Source: Bacteroidales bacterium (lineage in GTDB: Bacteria > Bacteroidota > Bacteroidia > Bacteroidales > JAGOPY01). From it: DNA of 64,000 nucleotides. A program made the position numbers and the translations under genes. A model generated the notes under the pieces. That model saw nothing but the letters and a program-made list of their open reading frames with translations, was not told the origin of the DNA and ran no database searches. The DNA lies in NCBI GenBank assembly GCA_023229505.1, contig JALNZD010000021.1, forward strand, positions 1 through 64,000, read 5' to 3'. Of this stretch, positions 35,496-44,018 are shown one piece after another (the first letter of the stretch is position 1; each line of letters begins with the position of its first letter).

Positions 35496-36635
35496 ATGAT
35501 TAACGAAGTCTATATTACACGTTTAGCAAAATTTCTGCCAAACCTTCCGGTTGAAAACGACCAGATGGAGCAATTCCTTGGCATGGTTGATGGAAAACCA
35601 TCCAGGGCGAAACGGATCATCATGCGGAACAACCAAATAACCAACCGCTATTATGCTTTAGATCAACAAGGACGGCCGACACACAACAATGCTCAGCTAA
35701 CGGCTGAAGCCATCCGGGGACTTTTCGATGAACAAATTACCATAAATGATATCGACCTGCTGGCATGCGGAACTACTTCCCCGGATCAAACCCTGCCGTC
35801 GCACACTTCCATGGTCCATGGCGAACTGGGTGGCAAACCGCTGGAGATCATCTCCCCTGCCGGTTCCTGTGCCACAGGCATGCACGCGATGAAATACGCC
35901 TTCCTGGCAGTTAAATCAGGCGAAAAAAGCAACGCCGTTTGTGCAGGATCTGAGGCATTTTCCTCTTTCATGCTGTCACGTAACTTTGAGAAAGAAACCG
36001 AAAAGCTCCACTTGCTGGATCAGGAACCTATCCTGGCTTTTGAAAAAGATTTCCTTCGCTGGATGCTTTCCGACGGGGCCGGAGCCGCCATGCTCCAAAA
36101 CAAGCCAAACCCTGACGGTCTTTCTTTGCGTATCGACTGGATTGAATCCATATCCTATGCTAACCAACTCGAAACCTGCATGTATGCCGGTGGAGAAAAA
36201 CAGGATGACGGCCAGATCAAAGGATGGAGGGAATTTGAGGCCGAAGAACTTCTATACCGTTCCTTGTTTACGCTCCACCAGGATGTAAAACTGCTCGGTG
36301 AAAATATCGTCCGGATGGGTAACCTTTTCCTGGCCGACATCGTGAAAAGAAGGAACATTAACCTGGATGAGATTGATTACCTCCTGCCTCACATTTCTTC
36401 TGAATATTTCCGTTACCGCATCGATGCTGACAGCCTCGAGAAAGGTGTACATATCCCCCAGGAAAAATGGTTCACCAACCTGGTCCGGTTAGGGAACGTG
36501 GGAGCAGCATCCATCTATTTCATGATGGAAGAAATTTTCCACTCCGGCCTCCTGAAAAAAGGACAGAAACTTCTGCTAGGTGTTCCTGAAAGTGCAAGAT
36601 TTTCATACGTTTACGGGCTTTTGACCGTAGTTTGA
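35496..36635 (+). CDS. darB: Beta-ketoacyl synthase III-type DarB
   Basis: A 379-residue KAS III-like enzyme. Active-site Cys in SPAGSCATGMHAMKYA (near residue 127), catalytic His in YLLPHISSEYFR (near 294) and an Asn-containing LGNVGAAS motif near 333. It has the substrate pocket of ketosynthases that join two beta-keto acyl chains into a resorcinol precursor. Placed right after darA with its own promoter, matching the darAB pair of dialkylresorcinol loci. Confidence 0.88.
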   Translation: MINEVYITRLAKFLPNLPVENDQMEQFLGMVDGKPSRAKRIIMRNNQITNRYYALDQQGRPTHNNAQLTAEAIRGLFDEQITINDIDLLACGTTSPDQTLPSHTSMVHGELGGKPLEIISPAGSCATGMHAMKYAFLAVKSGEKSNAVCAGSEAFSSFMLSRNFEKETEKLHLLDQEPILAFEKDFLRWMLSDGAGAAMLQNKPNPDGLSLRIDWIESISYANQLETCMYAGGEKQDDGQIKGWREFEAEELLYRSLFTLHQDVKLLGENIVRMGNLFLADIVKRRNINLDEIDYLLPHISSEYFRYRIDADSLEKGVHIPQEKWFTNLVRLGNVGAASIYFMMEEIFHSGLLKKGQKLLLGVPESARFSYVYGLLTVV

Positions 36636-36653
36636 TATCTTTGCTTATCTTTG
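36636..36653 (+). promoter_or_regulatory. Two tandem Bacteroidota -7 boxes
   Basis: TATCTTTG occurs twice, at 36636-36643 and 36646-36653, ten bases apart and beginning on the darB stop. A TTG at 36621 is at -33 distance from the second box. Either could start the transcript of the dehydratase-BtrH-ABC operon. Confidence 0.55.
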
Positions 36654-36682
36654 CCTCCTTTACCTGAACCTGAGTTCCTTCT

Positions 36683-37126
36683 ATGTTAATTTCTGAAGAA
36701 AATATCCTGGAACTGATCCCTCAGCGCTACCCTATGGTGATGATAGACAACCTGGTAACCTGTGATGAAAAGCAAGCAATATCAAAGCTCAACATCCGCC
36801 GGGAAAATCTTTTTCTGAACAGTCATGGATTGACTTCAGCGGGTATGATGGAGGCGATGGCACAGACTGCGGCCGCCAGAACGGGATACCTGATGAAAAA
36901 TCAGCCGGAAAGTGAGAACATAAAGATCCCGATAGGTGTCATCGGAAGTATAAAAAACTTCAGGATGAATTTTCAGCCCCTCATTGGATCGGTCATCGTC
37001 ACTACCGTAAGCATTGAGCATGAAGTGCTGCAGGCAACGGTTGTAAAAGGAAAAGTTGAAATGAATGGGGAACTTGCTGCAGAAAGTGATATGCAGATTT
37101 TTTTAACCGAAGATCAACCAGTATAA
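36683..37126 (+). CDS. Hotdog-fold 3-hydroxyacyl-ACP dehydratase-like protein 1
   Basis: A 147-residue hotdog protein like ApeP/FabZ-type dehydratases of aryl-polyene loci. It opens with IPQRYPMVMIDNL and has the helix GMMEAMAQTAAARTG with the expected Glu (residue 55). The catalytic His of FabZ (in HFPxxP) is represented by the SHGL segment near residue 49, so the active site is atypical. It would dehydrate hydroxyacyl-ACP to the polyene enoyl. Confidence 0.75.
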   Translation: MLISEENILELIPQRYPMVMIDNLVTCDEKQAISKLNIRRENLFLNSHGLTSAGMMEAMAQTAAARTGYLMKNQPESENIKIPIGVIGSIKNFRMNFQPLIGSVIVTTVSIEHEVLQATVVKGKVEMNGELAAESDMQIFLTEDQPV

Positions 37127-37128
37127 CC

Positions 37129-37542
37129 ATGAAAAAAAAGGAAGTCCCGCAGGATGAGGGACTGACGGAAGGACTGTTTGAAGATGTTTGCTATGCACTG
37201 GACGAAAACGGTAATTATACCGTCGTCCCCAGTACCGGCTGGCAGCCTAAAACGGATGCCATGCTGCAGGCCTGGGATGTTATCCATGAAAAGGTGGAGC
37301 AGGTCAGGCAGCGTGTGTTATCCGGAGAACTCAGCCCTATCGCTTATTACATGGAAAAAAACATTATGGACCTGAGGCTGCTGGCCGATTATGCCGGTTT
37401 GCCAAAAAGAAAGGTCAGAAAACATCTCAAACCAGATCACTTCAATAAGTTAGACGACCAAATCCTGATGCGTTATGCGGAAACCTTCGGGGTCAGTGTT
37501 GAAATGTTGCGTAATTTCCGTGAAACTTTGAAAGATAAATGA
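37129..37542 (+). CDS. Conserved small protein of flexirubin-type loci, function unknown
   Basis: A 137-residue soluble protein with an acidic start, no signal peptide and a predicted helix-turn-helix-like C-terminal half (LRLLADYAGLPKRKVRKHL, about residues 83-101). It is 2 bases after the dehydratase and overlaps the BtrH-like gene by 4 bases, so all three are co-translated. DNA binding or a carrier adaptor role are both possible; nothing proves either. Confidence 0.6.
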   Translation: MKKKEVPQDEGLTEGLFEDVCYALDENGNYTVVPSTGWQPKTDAMLQAWDVIHEKVEQVRQRVLSGELSPIAYYMEKNIMDLRLLADYAGLPKRKVRKHLKPDHFNKLDDQILMRYAETFGVSVEMLRNFRETLKDK

Positions 37543-38558
37543 GCAAGAACGCGTATCAAATCGATTTTAACCATCAACAGGCGGCCCATTGTGAAAATGG
37601 AGTCACCTCCAACCTTCTGCGCCATTACCAGATCAAGCTGAGCGAGCCGATGGTATTCGGCATTGGATCGGGTCTTTTCTTTTCCTACATGCCATTCATG
37701 AAGCTGAATGACTTGCCGGTGGTATCGTTCAGGCCATGGCCGGGACAGATCTTCAACCGGATAACAAAACGGCTCGGTTTGAAGATACAACGGTTCAAAT
37801 ATAAAGACCAGGCTGAATCCATGGAGGCATTAGACCGGAACCTTCAGCAAGGTATCCCTACCGGCTGCCTGGTCGGGGTTTATCATCTCACTTATTTCCC
37901 GCAGGCTTACCGTTTTCATTTCAATGCCCATAATATTGTGGTTGTCGGGAGGGAAAACGGCGAATATCTGGTGAGCGATCCCATCATGCCCAATATTGAG
38001 CGGCTGAGCCATCATGATCTCCAGCGCGTGCGCTTTGCAAAAGGAACCTATCCTCCTAAGGGAAGAATGTATTATATCAGCGAGACTCCATCTTCATATA
38101 ATCTCAAAGAAGCTATTGTCAAAGGCATACAACAGGTCTGCAAGGATATGCTGGGCATCCCCATTCCGCTTTTCGGCGTAAAAGGCATTCGATATTTAAG
38201 CAGGCAGATGAAGAAATGGCCGCAAAAACTGGGCGAAAAGCGGGCCGCATTGTACATGGGCCAGGTCGTCAGGATGCTGGAGGAAATTGGTACCGGTGGG
38301 GCAGGTTTCCGTTTCATCTATGCGGCTTTTCTGCAGGAAGCTGCACGTGAACTGGAGCAACCATGGTTGAACGATATGTCGAAGGAGATGACCGAAGCGG
38401 GTGACCGTTGGAGGGAGTTTGGTGTCATTGCCGGACGGATCTTCAAAAACCGGGCAGGCCAGGAAGATAGTTATATTGCCGCCTCGGATGTTCTCCTTGA
38501 TATCGCTGACCGTGAAGAGAAAATATACCGGAGATTACGTCAAATCAAACTCTCCTGA
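37539..38558 (+). CDS. BtrH-like acyltransferase (BtrH_N domain)
   Basis: A 339-residue protein. The N-terminal about 130 residues follow the BtrH_N pattern: HCENGVTSNLLRH (Cys-containing start near residue 17), GIGSGLFFSY, then the FHFNAHNIVVVGRENGEYLVSDP stretch with a likely catalytic His. BtrH moves an acyl group from a carrier protein to an acceptor in butirosin synthesis. Here it may transfer the polyene or resorcinol unit. It overlaps the previous gene and shares one base with the ABC ATPase start. Confidence 0.75.
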   Translation: MSKNAYQIDFNHQQAAHCENGVTSNLLRHYQIKLSEPMVFGIGSGLFFSYMPFMKLNDLPVVSFRPWPGQIFNRITKRLGLKIQRFKYKDQAESMEALDRNLQQGIPTGCLVGVYHLTYFPQAYRFHFNAHNIVVVGRENGEYLVSDPIMPNIERLSHHDLQRVRFAKGTYPPKGRMYYISETPSSYNLKEAIVKGIQQVCKDMLGIPIPLFGVKGIRYLSRQMKKWPQKLGEKRAALYMGQVVRMLEEIGTGGAGFRFIYAAFLQEAARELEQPWLNDMSKEMTEAGDRWREFGVIAGRIFKNRAGQEDSYIAASDVLLDIADREEKIYRRLRQIKLS

Positions 38559-39313
38559 TGCCCCTCCATCCTGCCATCGAAATCCATGATCTCATTAAAA
38601 TTTACAAGGGAACTGATGAACCCGCTTTAGACGGGGTGAGTCTGATCGTGCCTGAAGGTGAGATTTTCGGCTTGCTTGGACCTAATGGAGCCGGGAAAAC
38701 AACCACAATAAATATCGTTTGCGGCATTCTTTCCGCTACTGCGGGAAGTGTAACGGTTTCCGGATGGGAATCTGAGCAGAACAGGGAGGAAATTAAACAC
38801 ATCATCGGGGTGGTGCCACAGGATATCGCCCTCTACCCGACCCTCACGGCCCATGAAAATTTGTATTTCATCGGGAGCATGTATGGCTTACGGGGAAAAC
38901 GGCTCAGGGAGCGCGTTAACCAATGTCTTTCCCTGTTCGGCCTGGAGAAATACGGGAACCGTCTCATCCGGACGTACTCCGGCGGGATGAAACGCCGCAT
39001 CAACCTGATTGCCGGCATCCTGCACGAGCCGCGTATCCTCTTTCTCGACGAACCTACCGTAGGTATTGATGTCCAATCCAGGACTGTGATCATCGAATAC
39101 CTGAAAAAACTGAATAAGGAAGGGACAACCATCATTTACACGTCTCATTACATGGAAGAGGCTGAACAATTATGTTCCCTCATCGCCATCATCGACCAGG
39201 GTAAGATCATCATCCAGGGCCGGCCTTTGGAAATGATCACAAGCCGGCCGGGTTACCACAACCTGGAGAGCATCTTCCTTCATATGACCGGTAAAAAACT
39301 AAGGGATCACTGA
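38558..39313 (+). CDS. ABC transporter ATP-binding protein
   Basis: A 251-residue ABC ATPase with Walker A GPNGAGKTT (about 41-49), signature YSGGMKRR (about 143-150), Walker B ILFLDEPT and the switch His in IYTSHYMEE. It resembles ATPases of ABC-2 export systems. It overlaps the genes on both sides by single bases, pairing it with the following permease. Likely exports pigment intermediates or lipids, as in flexirubin loci. Confidence 0.92.
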   Translation: MPLHPAIEIHDLIKIYKGTDEPALDGVSLIVPEGEIFGLLGPNGAGKTTTINIVCGILSATAGSVTVSGWESEQNREEIKHIIGVVPQDIALYPTLTAHENLYFIGSMYGLRGKRLRERVNQCLSLFGLEKYGNRLIRTYSGGMKRRINLIAGILHEPRILFLDEPTVGIDVQSRTVIIEYLKKLNKEGTTIIYTSHYMEEAEQLCSLIAIIDQGKIIIQGRPLEMITSRPGYHNLESIFLHMTGKKLRDH

Positions 39314-40590
39314 TGTACAGGCTGCTGGCTTCCATAAAAAAAGAATGGCTGATCCTGGTGCGCGACTGGGCAGGCCTGGGTTTGATCTTCATGATGCCGA
39401 TTGTCCTCGTATTAGTCATGACCCTGATCCAGGATGCCTCATTCCGTAAATTGGATGAAACAAAAATAACCCTTTTATACCTGGACGAAGACCATGACAC
39501 CCTTGGCATCCAGGTAAAGAACGGGTTGGTAAAAGCAGAATATTTCGAAGTGATTACCAGCCTGGAAGACCGGGAACTGGATGAAAAAGCCGTCCTGGGC
39601 CAGGTTGCACAGGGGAATTACCAGATAGGCATAGTGATTCGAAAAGGTTCGACAGATGCCATCCGGACCCGGGGGCAGCAAATGGTCCAACAAACCATTT
39701 TTGGGCTTGATGCCGGAACCGTTGCAGACACCACGGTGAAGGCAAGGATCATCATTTACTATGATCCGGCCATGAAAAACTCTTTCAGGCTGACGGTGCG
39801 GAATGCCCTGGAGAACTTCACTTCGAAGATCGAAGCAGGTATCATGTTCCAGGCACTCTCTGCCGAGCTGGCACAGTATCTGCCGGAACCCCCGGCACCA
39901 ATGTCCGGCGCCGGCAGCAGCATCAGCTATGAAGAAATTTATGCCACGGATGCGTATTCGGAGATCATCCCCAATTCAGTCCAGCACAATGTGCCGGCCT
40001 GGACCATCTTTGCGATGTTTTTCATCATTATCCCCTTAACAGGAAACCTGATCAAGGAAAGGGAAAGCGGACTGGCCACCCGGTTACTTGTCATGCCCGG
40101 AAACCAGCTCCAGGCATTGGGAGCAAAGGTGACCGTCTATGTGATGGTGGGGCTGGTCCAGTTTATCCTGATGCTGATCTTAGGTAAGCTGGTACTTCCG
40201 TTGTTCGATCTGCCTTCCCTGGTTTTAGGGCCCCAAAAGCTTGCCCTGTTCCTGATGGCGCTGGCTACAACGCTCGCGGCTACCGGTTACAGCGTGCTGG
40301 TGGGCACCGTAGCCCGCACGCACGACCAGGCAGCCGTTTTCGGAATGGTATCGGTGATCATCCTCGCTGCCATCGGCGGCATCTGGGTGCCGGTATTCAT
40401 GATGCCAAACCTGATGCAGGCAGTGAGTATTATCTCACCTCTGAACTGGAGCCTGGATGGGTTTTATCAAATCCTGCTCAGGGGCGGAGGGGTAAGGGAG
40501 ATCGGAGCTAACCTTGCTGCTTTGATCGCTTTTTTTGCCATAAATTTGACCGCTGCGATTTGGGTTAGTGGCAGGCGGGTGAGACTGTAG
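39313..40590 (+). CDS. ABC-2 type transporter permease
   Basis: A 425-residue inner-membrane protein. One N-terminal helix (about 20-40), a large extracytoplasmic domain (about 45-225), then five C-terminal helices (about 232-425). The layout fits the ABC-2 half-transporter type with two copies forming the channel. It starts on the last base of its ATPase gene. Confidence 0.88.
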   Translation: MYRLLASIKKEWLILVRDWAGLGLIFMMPIVLVLVMTLIQDASFRKLDETKITLLYLDEDHDTLGIQVKNGLVKAEYFEVITSLEDRELDEKAVLGQVAQGNYQIGIVIRKGSTDAIRTRGQQMVQQTIFGLDAGTVADTTVKARIIIYYDPAMKNSFRLTVRNALENFTSKIEAGIMFQALSAELAQYLPEPPAPMSGAGSSISYEEIYATDAYSEIIPNSVQHNVPAWTIFAMFFIIIPLTGNLIKERESGLATRLLVMPGNQLQALGAKVTVYVMVGLVQFILMLILGKLVLPLFDLPSLVLGPQKLALFLMALATTLAATGYSVLVGTVARTHDQAAVFGMVSVIILAAIGGIWVPVFMMPNLMQAVSIISPLNWSLDGFYQILLRGGGVREIGANLAALIAFFAINLTAAIWVSGRRVRL

Positions 40591-40597
40591 GAATATT

Positions 40598-40685
40598 CGA
40601 AACAATGATATACGATATTCGATATTCGAATTAAAACAACAAATTATCTGATAACCACTAACCACTAACCACTAACCATTAACCA
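40598..40685. repeat. Tandem repeats ending at a start codon
   Basis: GATATTCGA-type units (40600-40635) are followed by AACCACT units (40653-40685), which run directly into the ATG at 40686 (ACCATTAACCAATGA). The same ACCACTAACCAATGA end recurs before the ATG at 54316. Confidence 0.75.
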
Positions 40686-41111
40686 ATGAAAAATGACCAA
40701 CTCATATCAACCATTGAATTCCCGGTGCGCTTCAGCGAGGTCGACTCGATGCAGATCGTCTGGCACGGGCATTATGTGAAATATATGGAAGAAGGCCGGG
40801 AGGATTTTGGCAGGAAATTCGGCATCAACTATATGAGTATCAAAGTAAACGGTTATATGGCGCCGATAGTGAAGCTGACATGTGATTATAAAAAAACACT
40901 TTCTTACGACGATCATGTGATTGTGGAAACGCGTTATGTCGACAGCGACGCCGCCAAAATCATCTATTCCTTTAAAATTTTCCGTGCATCCGATAAGGAA
41001 CTGGTGGCCACAGGCGAGAGCGTCCAGGTTTTTCTCGACATGAACCACGAGCTGGTTCTGACCGTTCCGCCATTCTTCGAGGCCTGGAAAAAAAAGTGGG
41101 GCTTACGTTGA
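40686..41111 (+). CDS. Acyl-ACP/CoA thioesterase (4HBT, YbgC-type)
   Basis: A 141-residue hotdog thioesterase. The catalytic region reads RFSEVDSMQIVWHGHYVKYMEEGRE, with Asp at about residue 20 and WHGHY as in YbgC/FadM proteins. It could release a finished chain from the carrier or edit misprimed chains. It precedes a ketosynthase by 33 bases. Confidence 0.85.
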   Translation: MKNDQLISTIEFPVRFSEVDSMQIVWHGHYVKYMEEGREDFGRKFGINYMSIKVNGYMAPIVKLTCDYKKTLSYDDHVIVETRYVDSDAAKIIYSFKIFRASDKELVATGESVQVFLDMNHELVLTVPPFFEAWKKKWGLR

Positions 41112-41144
41112 GATTGTCTAATTTTACCCGCCAAAACCGGGGCT

Positions 41145-42317
41145 ATGCGCAGGGTATATTTCGGAGCCGATCATATCATCACTTCCTTAGGGTTCACAAC
41201 TGAAGAGAACGCCAGGCAGATTCAGGCGGGAATTTCCGGTATTAAAGTTTTGGAAGATAAAAGCCTGTTCCCCGGTCCGGTAACTTTTTCAGCAATCAAT
41301 ACGAAAGAACTTGACCGGCGCTTCGATGAAACCCGGAATAAAATAAACATTCCGTCATCTTCACTAAATTACACCCGGCTTGAGAAAATGTTCCTGACTT
41401 CCATCGCCGGGGCGCTGGAAAATTCCCATGTAGATCCGCGAAATCCCCGCACCATCATGATCTTTTCGACGACCAAGGGAAACATCGATCTGCTGGATCT
41501 TACAATAGCTAAAGCTGTTGGCTGTTCAAGGATTTACCTTTGGCAGTTAGCCGATTTTATCGCGGGGCATTTTAATCACCCGAACCGTCCTTTAGTGATC
41601 AGCAACGCCTGCACCTCCGGCTCGGTGGCCATCATGGCAGCAGCCAGGCTGATCGCTTCAGGGCAATATGACCATGCCATAGTTTCTGGTGGGGATATTG
41701 TTTCGGAGTTTGTCATTTCCGGTTTTCAGTCGTTCCAGGCCTTGAGCCCCGAAGCTTGCAAACCTTTTGATATCGACCGTACAGGTCTTTCGCTGGGTGA
41801 AGGTTGCGGAACCGTTGTTTTAACCAGTGATCAAGCCCTGGGAGGCGAAGGAAAGCCAATTGTTTACCTGGGCGGCGCCACCAGCAATGATGCTAACCAT
41901 ATTTCCGGCCCTTCCCGGGATGGAGAAGGACTTTACCTTTCCATTGCCGCTGCGATGAAAGAAGCCGGTGTAACGGCTGATGATCTTGATTTCATCTCGG
42001 CCCATGGCACGGCAACTCCTTACAATGACGAGATGGAGTCCCTCGCATTAGCATGGGCCGGGCTGGACCAGGTTCCTGTTAATAGTTTCAAGGGCTATAT
42101 AGGTCATACCCTCGGTGCGGCCGGCGTAATTGAAACTATTCTTTCTGTTTACTCAATCCGGAAGGGTATTCTTTTCAAATCGGCAGGTTATCAAAAAAAC
42201 GGTGTCTCCAAGCCATTGAACGTCATCACCGGAAATATTCACAAACCTGTCAGACGGATATTGAAGACCGCATCGGGGTTCGGCGGGTGCAACGCAGGGT
42301 TAGTTATTGGTTATTAG
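41145..42317 (+). CDS. Beta-ketoacyl-ACP synthase
   Basis: A 390-residue ketosynthase. Cys156 lies in SNACTSGSVA, the first His in SAHGTATPYNDE (near 287) and the second in GHTLGAAGVIE (near 322), so the triad is complete. It diverges from the 31934 and 49470 ketosynthases along its length. Likely one of the chain-building condensing enzymes. No frame or length anomaly. Confidence 0.88.
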   Translation: MRRVYFGADHIITSLGFTTEENARQIQAGISGIKVLEDKSLFPGPVTFSAINTKELDRRFDETRNKINIPSSSLNYTRLEKMFLTSIAGALENSHVDPRNPRTIMIFSTTKGNIDLLDLTIAKAVGCSRIYLWQLADFIAGHFNHPNRPLVISNACTSGSVAIMAAARLIASGQYDHAIVSGGDIVSEFVISGFQSFQALSPEACKPFDIDRTGLSLGEGCGTVVLTSDQALGGEGKPIVYLGGATSNDANHISGPSRDGEGLYLSIAAAMKEAGVTADDLDFISAHGTATPYNDEMESLALAWAGLDQVPVNSFKGYIGHTLGAAGVIETILSVYSIRKGILFKSAGYQKNGVSKPLNVITGNIHKPVRRILKTASGFGGCNAGLVIGY

Positions 42318-42385
42318 TTCCACCGTTTCACTGTTCCACCGTTCCACCGTTTCACCGTTTCACTATTCCAAGTTTCAAGTTTCAT
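42318..42385. repeat. CCACCGTTT-type tandem repeat
   Basis: Units of TTCCACCGTTTCACCG repeat across about 55 bases, then AAGTTTCAAGTTTC. The run ends shortly before the promoter box of the CrtI-like gene. Confidence 0.75.
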
Positions 42386-42396
42386 GAAATGATATG

Positions 42397-42404
42397 TACC
42401 TTTG
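42397..42404 (+). promoter_or_regulatory. Bacteroidota -7 box at the start of the oxidoreductase
   Basis: TACCTTTG matches TAnnTTTG, but it ends only 4 bases before the ATG at 42409. If used, the transcript would begin at or just inside the start codon, giving a leaderless message or a later start. It may also be a chance match. Confidence 0.3.
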
Positions 42405-42408
42405 GACG

Positions 42409-43920
42409 ATGAAGATTACTATAATCGGTGCAGGGATTTCTGGTTTATCAGCCGGTTGTTATTTGCAGATGAACGGTTTTGAAACGGAGATCTTTGAGAA
42501 ACACTCAAAACCGGGAGGTCTCTGCACCAGTTGGAAGGTCGGGGAATATACGTTCGACGGCTGCCTCCACTGGCTCCTGGGATCGAACAACAGCAATCCG
42601 TTCTACAAATTATGGTCGGAGCTCATTGATATGGAATCAGTTGAATTTGTCAGCCACGAGGTGCGGGTTGACATCGAAGTGGAACACAGCACGGATAAAT
42701 ATGGCAGCAGGGTATTTCATCTTTATACCGATTTGTCGCGGCTGGAGAATTACATGGTGGACATCGCACCTGAAGATGCTGTCCGGATTAAAAAGCTGAT
42801 CCGTTCAATGCGCAGGATCCAGCGCTACGAGATGCCTCCGGAGATAAAAACCTTGCCGGCTTTTTATTCAATGAAGCAAAAGATCGGCATGATAAAGCAT
42901 CTCCCGCTGCTGTTTTTCATGCTCAGGAACCGGTATGTAACGAATTTTTCCTTTGCTGAAAAACTCAGGAACCCATTTCTCAGGGAAGCATTCCGTATGA
43001 TCTATGATGGCGAGGAATTTCCTCTAATTATTATCACGATCCCCCTGGCGTTTTCCGACCTGAAAGGGACCGGTTATCCCGTGGGCGGCTCCCTCCGTTT
43101 TTCGAAAAGGATCGAAGAAAAGTACCTGTCACTGGGGGGGAAGACCCATTATAATTCAGGCGTCAAAGAGATCCTGGTAAAAAATGACAGCGCAACAGGA
43201 ATTCTTCTGGAAGACGGCCGGGAGATCGCATCGGATATTACTGTTTCTGCCGCCGACTGGTATTTTACCGTATTCAAGGCCCTGAAAGGTAATTTCACGA
43301 ATAAGAAAATACTGGATCTCCGCGATGGGAAAAGCTTTCAGGTCTATTATTCAGTGATAAATGTGTCACTTGGAATTTCCCGGCCGCTCAGCGACCTACC
43401 GCATTTCTCAAGGTTTCCCATCCCAAAGGAACTCGTATCGCCCGATGGCACTATCTATACCAGGATGGAGTTACACGTTTATAATTATGACCCCACCCTG
43501 GCCCCGGCAGGAAAGACCTGCGTATCGGTCAGCTTTTATACACGGAAAGGCGAATTCTGGATAGATCTTTACAGGAACGATCGTCAAAAATACGAAAAGG
43601 CCAAAAGTGAGTTTGCCGAAGAGGTGATCGATATCCTCGAATGGAAAACAGGAAGGATAAAAGAATTTGTTGAGGTGATCGATGTTCTTACGCCGGCGAC
43701 CTTCCACCGCTATACAAATAATTGGAAAGGCAGCACGCAAGGGTGGCTGCCGGGAAAGAACATCATGGCTTCTTCACCGGTCGGATTTGAATTACCGGGT
43801 TTGAAGAACTTTTTTTATACCAGCCACTGGTCGTTTCCCGGCGGGGGACTACCGGTAGCGATCAAGACAGCCCGTGACCTGGCACAGGTAATCTCCCGGA
43901 AGTACCATAAAATCAAGTGA
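42409..43920 (+). CDS. CrtI-like FAD-dependent oxidoreductase 1
   Basis: 503 residues from the ATG at 42409 (an upstream start at 42394 adds five residues). MKITIIGAGISGLSAGCYLQ is the dinucleotide-binding fold and KPGGLCTSW follows. The C-terminal region (SHWSFPGGGLPVAIKTARDL) matches phytoene desaturase/carotenoid isomerase-type enzymes. In aryl-polyene and flexirubin loci such enzymes are candidates for oxidation of the polyene or ring; the exact step is unknown. It is followed by ATPase genes on the other strand. Confidence 0.85.
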   Translation: MKITIIGAGISGLSAGCYLQMNGFETEIFEKHSKPGGLCTSWKVGEYTFDGCLHWLLGSNNSNPFYKLWSELIDMESVEFVSHEVRVDIEVEHSTDKYGSRVFHLYTDLSRLENYMVDIAPEDAVRIKKLIRSMRRIQRYEMPPEIKTLPAFYSMKQKIGMIKHLPLLFFMLRNRYVTNFSFAEKLRNPFLREAFRMIYDGEEFPLIIITIPLAFSDLKGTGYPVGGSLRFSKRIEEKYLSLGGKTHYNSGVKEILVKNDSATGILLEDGREIASDITVSAADWYFTVFKALKGNFTNKKILDLRDGKSFQVYYSVINVSLGISRPLSDLPHFSRFPIPKELVSPDGTIYTRMELHVYNYDPTLAPAGKTCVSVSFYTRKGEFWIDLYRNDRQKYEKAKSEFAEEVIDILEWKTGRIKEFVEVIDVLTPATFHRYTNNWKGSTQGWLPGKNIMASSPVGFELPGLKNFFYTSHWSFPGGGLPVAIKTARDLAQVISRKYHKIK

Positions 43921-44018
43921 TTTAGTCTACTGACCTCTCCCCCGGGAAGGTATATCATAAGTCATGATTTTTTATACTATGATTCTCCTCCTTAATGGTT
44001 AAAAGCAATCCTGACTTC

